Positions 55,570-64,000 of a DNA stretch of 64,000 nucleotides are shown one piece after another. The stretch spans positions 1 through 64,000 of the forward strand of contig JAPDOI010000186.1 in the NCBI GenBank assembly GCA_029168955.1, in the 5' to 3' direction. The notes under the pieces were generated by a model. The model was not told the DNA's origin. It ran no database searches and saw only the letters and a list, made by a program, of their open reading frames with translations. The DNA comes from Aplectana chamaeleonis (taxonomy: Eukaryota; Nematoda; Chromadorea; Rhabditida; Cosmocercidae). Both the position numbers and the translations under genes were made by a program. Each line of letters opens with the position of its first letter. Positions within the stretch are counted from its first letter, which is position 1.

Positions 55570-57971
55570 CAGACTTATTAGTCACTTCCCCTGTCCCTTC
55601 TCTACGAAAAAGTACATGTTTTAGCGATTTGATCTACCAACTGATAATATCACTTGATATGATAAGCAGTAATAAGTGAAGTATTTAATGTTAAACACTA
55701 AGTAACGAACTTGCTAGTCACTTCCCCTACCCCTTCTCTACGAAAAAGTACATGTTTTAGCGATTTGATCTACCAACTGATAATATCACTTGATATGATA
55801 AGCAGTAATAAGTGAAGTATTTAATGTTAAACAGTAAGTAACAAAATTGTTAGTCACTTTCCTTGTCCCTTCCCATCGAAAAGTACGGCCTACAACGTGT
55901 TTTAGCGATTTGATCTACCAACTGATAATATCACTTGATATGATAAGCAGTAATAAGTGAAGTATTTAATGTTAAACACTAAGTAACGAACTTGCTAGTC
56001 ACTTCCCCTGTCCCTTCTCTACGAAAAAGTACATGTTTTAGCGATTTGATCTACCAACTGATAGTATCACTTGATATGATAAGCAGTAATAAGTGAAGTA
56101 TTTAATGTTAAACAGTAAGTAACAATATTGTTAGTCACTTTCCTTGTCCCTTCCCATCGAAAAGTACGGCCTACAACGTGTTTTAGCGATTTGATCTACC
56201 AACTGATAATATCACTTGATATGATAAGCAGTAATAAGTGAAGTATTTAATGTTAAACACTAAGTGACGAACTTGCTAGTCACTTCCCCTGTCCCTTCTC
56301 TACGAAAAAGTACATGTTTTAGCGATTTGGTCTACCAACTGATAATATCACTTGATATGATAAGCAGTAATAAGTGAAGTATTTAATGTTAAACAGTAAG
56401 TAACAAAATTGTTAGTCACTTTCCTTGTCCCTTCCCATCGAAAAGTACGGCCTACAACGTGTTTTAGCGATTTGATATACCAACTGATAATATCACTTGA
56501 TATGATAAGCAGTAATAAGTGGAGTATTTGATGTTAAACAGTAAGTAACAAAATTGTTAGTCTCTTTCCTTGTCCCTTCCCATCGAAAAGTACGGCCTAC
56601 AACGTGTTTTAGCGATTTGATCTACCAACTGATAATATCACTTGATATGATAAGCAGTAATAAGTGAAGTATTTAATGTTAAACACTAAGTAACGAACTT
56701 GCTAGTCACTTCCCCTGTCCCTTCTCTACGAAAAAGTACATGTTTTAGCGATTTGATCTACCAACTGATAGTATCACTTGATATGATAAGCAGTAATAAG
56801 TGAAGTATTTAATGTTAAACAGTAAGTAACAATATTGTTAGTCACTTTCCTTGTCCCTTCCCATCGAAAAGTACGGCCTACAACGTGTTTTAGCGATTTG
56901 ATCTACCAACTGATAATATCACTTGATATGATAAGCAGTAATAAGCGAAGTATTTAATGTTAAGCAGTTAGTAACGAACTTGTTAGTCACTTCCCCTGTC
57001 CCTTCTCTACGAAAAAGTACATGTTTTAGCGATTTGATCCACCAACTGATAATATCACTTGATATGATAAGCAGTAATAAGTGAAGTATTCAATGTTAAA
57101 CAGTAAGTAACAAACTTGTTAGTCACTTTCCTAGTCCCTTTCCATCGAAAAGTACTGCCTACAACGTGTTTTAGCGATTTGATGTACCAACTGATAATAT
57201 CACTTGATATGATAAGCAGTAATAAGTGGAGTATTTGATGTTAAACAGTAAGTAACAAAATTGTTAGTCACTTTCCTTGTCCCTTCCCATCGAAAAGTAC
57301 GGCCTACAACGTGTTTTAGCGATTTGATCTACCAACTGATAATATCACTTGATATGATAAGCAGTAATAAGTGAAGTATTTAATGTTAAACACTAAGTAA
57401 CGAACTTGCTAGTCACTTCCCCTGTCCCTTCTCTACGAAAAAGTACATGTTTTAGCGATTTGATCTACCAACTGATAATATCACTTGATATGATAAGCAG
57501 TAATAAGTGAAGTATTTAATGTTAAACAGTAAGTAACAAAATTGTTAGTCACTTTCCTTGTCCCTTCCCATCGAAAAGTACGGCCTACAACGCGTTTTAG
57601 CGATTTGATCTACCAACTGATAATATCACTTGATATGATAAGCAGTAATAAGTGAAGTATTTAATGTTAAACAGTAAGTAACAAAATTGTTAGTCACTTT
57701 CCTTGTCCCTTCCCATCGAAAAGTACGGCCTACAACGTGTTTTAGCGATTTGATCTACCAACTGATAATATCACTTGATATGATAAGCAGTAATAAGTGA
57801 AGTATTTAATGTTAAACAGTAAGTAACAAAATTGTTAGTCACTTTCCTTGTCCCTTCCCATCGAAAAGTACGGCCTACAACGTGTTTTAGCGATTTGATC
57901 TACCAACTGATAATATCACTTGACATGATAAACAGTTATAAGTGAAGTAGTTAATGCTAAACAGTAAGTAC
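55570..57971. repeat. Satellite with 136/145-bp monomers and a 707-bp higher-order unit
   Basis: Seventeen monomers each carry a conserved core (GTTTTAGCGATTTGATCTAC … GATATGATAAGCAGTAATAA) starting at 55618, 55754, 55899, 56035, 56180, 56316, 56461, 56606, 56742, 56887, 57023, 57168, 57313, 57449, 57594, 57739 and 57884. Spacers are of two kinds: short (CTTCTCTACGAAAAAGTACA) giving 136 bp, and long (CCATCGAAAAGTACGGCCTAC) giving 145 bp. The order is S S L S L S L L S L S L L S L L L. The block S L S L L occurs twice, 56035-56741 and 56742-57448, each 707 bp, sharing private variants (GATAGTATC in the first core; GTGGAGTATTTGATG after the fourth). No coding function. Confidence 0.95.
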
Positions 57972-58400
57972 TCATTGTCTACCTACTCACCAGCCTGCTT
58001 ATCTGTCCACATACCAACTTACCTGCCTGTCTAACTGATCGCCTGCGACCATTGGCAGTGACCACTACTAAGGGTGCGTAACGCACGAGGAGGAGCGAAG
58101 CGCGAAGCAGGAAGCAGGAACGAGTAACAGCGCACAACAAGAATTTTTGATAAGGACTCGCCGATCTAACTTTGTTAGTTTTGAACCGATTTGGCTCAAA
58201 TTTTGTCAGCATGTGCCTCCTGGTATCCCGATGGAAATCTCCTGAGAAATTGTTTAACAGGTTTTACTGCTTTACAGAAATCTAAGTGATCACAAGTCCC
58301 GGGCAAAACCAAACCTCTCCAGCCGCTTCGCGGCTGGAGCGATTTAGTAGTCAAATTGCTTTGGCCTTTTTACATGCAGGATTCATATGTCTTGACTATT
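57972..58400. other. Block with GAAGC repeats and a 10-bp hairpin
   Basis: GCGAAGCGCGAAGCAGGAAGC occupies 58096-58117. CTCCAGCCGC-TTC-GCGGCTGGAG (58317-58339) forms a 10-bp stem with a three-base loop. The text between looks like an interspersed repeat, but no second copy exists in this window. Confidence 0.4.
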
Positions 58401-59991
58401 ATTCTGAGAAGACCTCAACTTTACCCTAAACTTCCTAATTGACCTCCGCGACTCGTTAATGTGGTAAACCAGCCTTTCAGGAAAATTGCCGTCTATATTT
58501 GAAATGTACGTGAAAAACTGTTCCTGACGGTTTTTTCTCACAAACACGTTGGCTAAAAAAATCAGACCCCCCGCTTCCACCCTTCCGGAGCTATGACCCC
58601 ACTCCTATGAGGGCCCACACCCGCGGCCCCCACATTTAGTTGACACACAAATGTGTTAAGTGTCCATTTGACTACTTGTGATCATTTGTAATGCTCTGAA
58701 AACGGCATAGCTCCTGGAAAAACATTTAATACTCGCAAAATTTCAAAACTTGCTCCTATTTTTTTATAAAGGTTTTATGATTTTTCATCCGGACTTGGGC
58801 AGCTTCGAGTTGCAGGTTTTCTGCTTTGTGTCGTTCTACTCATTGTGCTCACACGATTCTGAACCCCTAGCCGCTCCGTCTAATAATTGGAGCCGCCCGA
58901 CAGTCCCTTGCTGTTACTGTACGGGCTTCTCAAGTCGGCTCGTATGCGCGAAAGAATAAACAGGAGGAGCCCGGTTAGCAACAGCAGCCACTCGGACATC
59001 GGGAAAACCACAAAAAACGATTTAAGTGTGCTAGCTGAGGTTAGATACCGTAGTCGTTGCCGTGAATTCAAATGCATTGGGAGTGTTGGTTGCAGCCAAA
59101 ACAACTGAATGGACGGCAATGAATACTGACCACGCCCATTGTTCCGTGCGGAAACGAATTTATAACACCAACCCGTGTTTTCCTCCCCTTCCAAAATCAG
59201 TAAAGCCGTTGCGGGACGGAAAAATGGGCGTGGCCAAGCGCAACAGTCATGCGCCCCCCCCCCTATAGCGATATCACCAATTCCTAAATTAAGTTTCGCA
59301 CGCTGTAGTACCCCATTTTATTAGAGTGCAACGGTCTGTCCCTTAATATCCATAAAAAAACTCATGGAGCAATAAAAAGGTGAAAAAATTATCAGTTGCC
59401 GTCAAATTAGTTGTTTGGTATGCAAGCAACAGCGGGTGAGCATTTAATGTCACGGCTAAGATTGCGGTACCTATTCTCCGCTAGCACACTAAAATCTATC
59501 TTGTGGAAAAACCAGGGTGTCTGGCTGATTCGGTGCCTAACAAGATAGTGATAAGAAAAATACCCTCATCAGCAGGTAGCCATGGATGCAGGAACCTGAA
59601 TTCAAGGAAATCCGCTCTAATCGTGAACAGTTTATTGCCATGGAATTTCTAGAAAGTTCATATCAAACTACTCTGGTCAAAGGAGTCGTATGTGTAGTGT
59701 AGTTGATCAATCTGGCCTACAGGAATCGATGACAATTTACTTCGAGGTTGGTCTCCTTCACACAGCTCGACTCAGGCACTCGGGGGGACGGCCCGCCACT
59801 CATTTGAGGCCGAAACTGCTATCCCCCAACCTTGAGAGAATCATTCGGCCATCCGCGCCCGTTCTCGACCGCCACGCAGATTCTCGACCGCGACGCGTCT
59901 ACGCACATCGGCAGTTACAGCCATTCGCGCTCCTACACAGTTGCTCAGGATCATTAACATGTTTAGACAAAAGTATTGACAATGTTGCTGG
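58401..59991. other. Mostly unique DNA, no convincing gene
   Basis: Frames of 65-136 codons on both strands (for example 58880-59194 minus and 59690-60100 plus) lack supporting splice or start context and overlap each other. CG-rich patch at 59790-59900. A C-run at 59251-59263. Confidence 0.35.
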
Positions 59992-60264
59992 TATAAAAGG
60001 GTCCTCATCTCACCGTGTGCCTCAGTCGGCTCTTCGGAGCCGGACCTGGAAGGTGGTTTTGAGTCACCTCCGAGAAGATCCATCAGATGCGGGAGGATAA
60101 TTTTTTTCGCCGAGGGGAGAGGGTACCCAACTGGGGGCCATTTCCCCACGGTCCACTGCGGACCGTGGCGGTGGGGTCACCCCCTCCCCTCCGTAGGGAT
60201 CCCAACAGGGGTGATTTTTGTGGGCTGTCCCCGTGTCCCCTGAACGAATTCGGTAACGCCGCAA
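59992..60264 (+). promoter_or_regulatory. TATA box and structured leader
   Basis: TATAAAA at 59992-59998, then TCCTCATCTCAC, then a hairpin AGGTGGT-TTTGA-GTCACCT (60050-60068), parallel to 13388-13470. Further on are self-complementary CG-rich stretches (CCACGGTCCACTGCGGACCGTGG at 60146-60168). The leader runs about 270 nt to the ATG at 60265, long enough for an LTR-retroelement R-U5 and leader or a structured 5' UTR. Confidence 0.4.
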
Positions 60265-60471
60265 ATGGACATTGACAGTTTTCGAACCGCTTATGGACAA
60301 ATTTTGGACCGCTCGAGGGCCGAGGATCGACAGATTTTACTGGAGGACGCCGATCCGCGCACCTTTCGACATCGATGCGCTGATCGGAGGCGCGGCTCGG
60401 CGGCCAATGGTGCGGCGGCCGTAGCCCCCGAGTGCCTGAGGACCATCCACCGCTGCCATCACTGCGACTGA
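60265..60471 (+). CDS. Short open frame after the TATA/leader module
   Basis: 68 codons beginning MDIDSFRTAYGQILDRSRAE and ending …CLRTIHRCHHCD. Charged and Arg-rich, as a Gag-like or nucleic-acid-binding N-terminus might be. The stop follows soon and no further retroelement domain is found, so it may be a remnant of an LTR element or a chance frame in CG-rich DNA. Confidence 0.2.
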   Translation: MDIDSFRTAYGQILDRSRAEDRQILLEDADPRTFRHRCADRRRGSAANGAAAVAPECLRTIHRCHHCD

Positions 60472-61185
60472 TTGACTCAATTTTTTGGCCATTTTTCACA
60501 TCTTCTGCATTCTGTTTACATTCCTTGTATTGAACTCCTGGACTTACTAGATATACGCAGTTGAATTCCCTGTATTTTCCTCAATTTCACTATAAGAGAT
60601 CCGATTGCTTGTTCCAAACCCACCGCCTCGCAATCAGAGTTGACAAATTGGTTGGAAAAAATTTGCGAAAAAATTGGAGTGAATAGAGAATTGCCACCAC
60701 AGCAAGAGTTCATCAGAAAGCTCCTAGTGCAATGCATTTTTTGACTGGTTTCTATGAAACGCTTTGAAATGTGGTGTATGTATGTAATGTGTCGAAGCAT
60801 GAAATCTTTAATGGACATTCAAACAAGGAATGACTGCGAACTCAGAGTGGAGTTTTGAGGGTTGTAGAGGGCCTTAAAACATTTTTAGTTTTAAATTATT
60901 TATTCAGTCCTCACAGGTATGTCAAAAACGACCAAAACAATGGGTTGCGGTAGGTAAAATGCCATTCACTGCATCCTAATCTGACGAAATCCGCTAAAAA
61001 CCGGAAGCGGACCTCAGATTTATGTTCAGCGCCCCAAATTACACCCTGGTTGGAGTTTGGGCAAAAAAATTCGACCTCTGAACCCCCAAAAATGGCATTG
61101 AGCTTACATACCTCATGGGGCTCCAAAGGCCAAAAAAAATCTAAGGCCCAAACTTCGCTCTCGGAGGTTATTCAAAGTGCTCATA
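60472..61185. other. No gene recognised
   Basis: AT-rich, then a stretch (60930-61140) that begins to resemble the modules downstream (GTTGCGGTAGGTAAAATG). Confidence 0.35.
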
Positions 61186-61990
61186 ACGAATCTGAGCTCA
61201 GTTTATCGATTTTCGACAGATTACGGTAGTTTATGGTGGGTACACGGTAGTTGGGTCAAAGTCTCCGATTTGACTCAAAATTTCTAAGCGGGGGTTATTC
61301 TAGGTGCTGAATACGAATTTGATGTTCATTTGTCAATTTTCAAATTATTAAAGTAGGTTTAGGCCTTCTATGGCATGCCAACTACCGTTTTCTACAGTAA
61401 ATCTCAGAATTCCGACAAACGATCTCTGGATTTTTGCTGAGAACCCTAGATTACCCCTACATACAAGTTTTGAGCCAAATCCAAAAAAAAAAATCCAAAC
61501 CACCCTGAAAACTCGTGATGTGTATCCTTGCCTTGCCGCGAGGCTTTGAAAAACCCCTGTAACTTTTTTTTTTCAGAGTGATTTCTTTTTTCATAACCAA
61601 TCTCACGAACACGAATCTAGAGATCGTTTGCCGAAATGCTGAGGTTTACTGTAGTTTACGTTAGTTGTCATGACAACTACCGTTTTCTACAGTAAACCTC
61701 AGCATTTCGGCAAACGATCTCTAGATTCGTGTTCAGCACCCTAGATTACCCCTACATACAAGTTTTGAGCCGAATCCGAAAATTTTTTGCAAACCACCCT
61801 AAAAATTCTTTGATGGGTAGGTACCCTTGCCTTGTTGCGCGGCTTGGAAAAACGACTATAACTTCTTTTCATAAAAGCTTCTCTATCTTTCAGAGAAGCT
61901 GCGAAGAGCATACTCGGATTCTACGTACAAAATGGTTCCAGAAAAGCACATTTAATCCAGAATGGCCAGGCTGACTAAAAGTAGTTCTCT
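61186..61990. repeat. Chain of related modules (partner 29780-30260, inverted)
   Basis: Modules built from GTGCTGAATACGAATNTG, GTTTATCGATTTTC, TACGGTAGTT and GGGGGTTATTCTAGGTGC recur at about 61175, 61290, 61420 and 61730. The last block (CCAGGCTGACTAAAAGTAG) closes the element at about 61985. The family is also inside the CTCAGG element 2. Confidence 0.5.
61607..61734. repeat. 128-bp near-perfect palindrome without spacer
   Basis: Outer 48 bp of each arm (61607-61654 and 61687-61734) are exact reverse complements. The inner 16 bp pair with four mismatches, and the centre is TTGTCA|TGACAA at 61670/61671. It arises from two modules of the surrounding repeat meeting head to head. Confidence 0.9.
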
Positions 61991-61999
61991 TGCAAGATG

Positions 62000-62587
62000 C
62001 GTTTTCTAAAAGAGAGGTTCGGTTCCGCTCAATATTTTGGAATCGATAACGATACACTTGTCTTGAGTCTTCGAGCCATGCGCTAAAGTATTAGGTTGCT
62101 TCAATGGATTTTGTAGTTTAGGTAAACCCACTTCTGTTTATAATAATTATTTCTGTTGGAAAAAAAGCTAGGGCATTGGTCAAGGAACAATTCCGCGAGA
62201 TTTCATTTTGTCCGAACTTTTTTTTTCCAGCGTCATATATCAAAACAAGTCCCCTAAAGTGTTTCTCTGAATTAAGAACGGTTTTTCAGTGGCATATGTG
62301 CGGGAGAAGGGTAAGGGTATTCTTGATATTCTAGCAATTGTTGGAACCTCGGAATTTCCATAGTTTCTAACATTGGTGTGAAACGTTCTCCGTTTGTATC
62401 ACGTTACCTCTGCGATATGAGAAAGGAGGTAAAAAAATCAAGAGACACTGTTAAAGCTCAAAACAAGTAAGGTGAGCACATAGAAATGTCATTATTGTCA
62501 GACATAATGCAGTAATGATCCCACAGTATTCGAGCCATCATTCAATCGCTTCGCAATCCAGTGCCTAACCGGCTGAAGGCTATTTCA
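62000..62587. other. No gene recognised
   Basis: AT-rich, with stops in all frames and no clear repeats. Confidence 0.35.
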
Positions 62588-62845
62588 TAGCAGGCCGCTT
62601 CGACTAGTAGCGGCACTGTCAACAGTTACAAAACCCATCGCGCCAACAGATTCTGCACTGAGTCGCGACGGTTTGGAAAAGTTTGCAGTTTCAGCCGCGA
62701 TCGTCGAGCGACTGGAGTAATTCATAGCTGGTCGAAGCGATCTGATTGATTTTGTTAGGTCGCTTCGACTAATCGCGTCGCTTCAATGATAGAAGCGATT
62801 CGTCTAGTCGAAGCGACTAGTCTAGTCGAAGCGACTAGTCCGCAA
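62588..62845. repeat. Cluster of GCTTCGACTAG / CTAGTCGAAGC units
   Basis: GCCGCTTCGACTAGTAGCGG starts the cluster. GGTCGCTTCGACTAATCG and two tandem TCTAGTCGAAGCGACTAG units end it, in the opposite sense. About eight copies of TCGAAGCG or CGCTTCGA in 260 bp. Probably a foldback of the same general style as those at 540 and 3633. Confidence 0.6.
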
Positions 62846-64000
62846 TCTTTCGCCACAACCTTGCATATGTGGCGCGAAATTGCAGACGCCACAGTTCACT
62901 CGCATAAAAAACGGCATGTGAAAGGGAAAAACGAGTATTTATTATACATTTGCGGTGAGAGAGAGAGAGGAGAAAATGTAATGAGACTACCGAAAATTTA
63001 CATTTCATGCCGGCTTCGAGCAACTAGAAACTTTAGCTTTAGTTTTATGCTGCTGTTTAAGCAAATTCCACCCCATCCTCTTTTGGATCCATTTTTTGTT
63101 TGAAAACTATGCTGAACTCTTCTATTTAGAAGGTAAGGGCAACAATTTCACAAAAAATAAGTAGGAATGCAGACTTTCTTTTTTTGGTCGTTTTTGATCT
63201 ACCCGGGAGGACTGAGTGAAATTGTAAAATCCCAAATTGTTTCTTTTCAACTCCTCTACCACCCCCAGAATACCGTTTTTCAAAACTCCGATTTGAGTTC
63301 AAAGTGGTGCCTTGTTAGCTGCGTTGAGAGCCTTTAAAGGTGAGGCCTTGATGACTCAGCTTTGCTTGTTTTCTCTCCCAGAAAGTTACCCTTGCAGAAC
63401 ACCAAAAGTAGGACCACAGTAGGCTCCTTTCGCTTGCTTTGAATCTTTCTTGGTTGGTCTTCCATATCCTTTGTATTTCTCCATTGTAGAATAGGTCGTT
63501 ATGTGATGTATTTGAAGGCCTGAAGAAGTCGTTTTCGACAACAGCTTACTGCCAATAAGATTGATTACGAAGTCTCATATATACTGTATTGGAAGATAGA
63601 AAACGAAGATTTCAAATGAGACTTAAATGCCTTTCACAGTTTGCCGGACGACGCCGGCCGGTACGTTATAAAAGGGTCAGGTTCTCTGTAAGCACGGAGG
63701 GAGGAGCACGTAAGAGATTCATTGCTGATGCGACGCGCGTGGCGGAATTTTTTATCCTTCTACCCCATCAATGGAGCGCGCTTGCCACAACAGATGTTTC
63801 CAAAAAAGATACTGCTGAGCGGATACTTTTCTTCTAGAGAGAAGAATAGTAGGCTTATCAAAAAGCATCGGGAGAGTTGAAGATGAGCGCTGGGGAAACA
63901 AGAAATGATGTACGGTCTCAGAGCATCAAGCAATGTAAAACATCCTATCAGCATCAGCTACACAACACCATCGGGGTCCCGTACACCCACATGTAACTAG
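62846..64000. other. No convincing gene; one TATA-like box
   Basis: TATAAAA at 63667-63673 is followed by GGGTCAGGTTCTCTGTAAGC. Frames of 60-105 codons on both strands are unsupported. A GA run lies at 62958-62970. Confidence 0.35.

Noticed and set aside
55570..57971. Regular repeat and spacer alternation suggestive of a CRISPR array
   Set aside because: The so-called spacers are only two recurring sequences, the repeat core is about 100 bp, and the context is eukaryotic. It is a satellite.
55570..57971. Hammerhead ribozyme in the satellite (CTGATAA … CGAAAA)
   Set aside because: The core needs CTGANGA and GAAA in fixed places. Here it is CTGATAA, and no matching stems could be drawn.
59690..60100. 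136-codon plus-strand frame
   Set aside because: Spans the TATA/leader module and CG-rich sequence, with several equally open overlapping frames.
1..64000. Telomeric TTAGGC arrays, rRNA genes, spliced-leader genes
   Set aside because: Looked for by eye on both strands; only isolated TTAGGC occurrences, no arrays, and no recognisable rRNA or SL RNA.

Overview
The window reads as eukaryotic, repeat-dense nematode DNA, most likely from a strongylid or hookworm-type genome. Three things point there: a mariner transposase with a DD34D layout, short introns with T-rich CAG acceptors wherever a multi-exon gene can be modelled, and a very high load of foldback and MITE-type elements. The species call is inference. 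There is no bacterial-style gene content, no operon of recognisable housekeeping genes, no rRNA and no CRISPR array. Most long open frames lie inside repeats and behave as non-coding.

Layout. 1-2463 is a foldback repeat plus featureless DNA. 2464-18820 and 26986-40990 are two direct copies (A and B) of one segmental duplication. They are still similar enough that insertions private to one copy can be read against the empty site in the other. Copy A alone carries a 164-bp TA MITE, a 1348-bp and a 1342-bp element with CTCAGG ends, a full-length but dead mariner (16221-17481) and an 817-bp hAT-type element with an 8-bp target duplication. Copy B alone carries a 2.6-kb CTCAGG-ended element. Between the copies lie a degraded minus-strand Penelope-like reverse transcriptase (18960-21195), a large foldback, and several 460-600 bp MITEs flanked by TTAA.

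41-46 kb is a second mosaic of MITEs, a 22-bp minisatellite and a 0.9-kb direct repeat shared with 24.5-25.3 kb. 46.6-54.1 kb is the part with the best hints of host genes. A minus-strand four-exon model (52099-52601) keeps frame and phase through its introns, and there are plus-strand candidate exons at 46.6, 50.2, 50.6-50.9 and 53.8 kb, two of them just downstream of good trans-splice or splice acceptors. None of these proteins is recognised.

54.2-58 kb holds a TTAA MITE, the 3' end of an RTE-type LINE (minus strand), and a 2.4-kb satellite of 17 monomers. The monomers come in two spacer lengths (136 and 145 bp) arranged as a 707-bp five-monomer higher-order repeat. 58-64 kb is mostly unique or degenerate repeat DNA, with a TATA-plus-hairpin leader module (59992-60264), a 128-bp spacerless palindrome (61607-61734) and a GCTTCGACTAG repeat cluster.

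The main story is mobile-element biology. At least a dozen MITEs share the terminal form TTAA-AGGCA, three different elements share CTCAGG termini, and several hAT-like elements carry iterated short motifs just inside their ends. The duplication supplies natural full-site and empty-site pairs that fix the boundaries of many of these. All homology calls were made by eye, with no database search.
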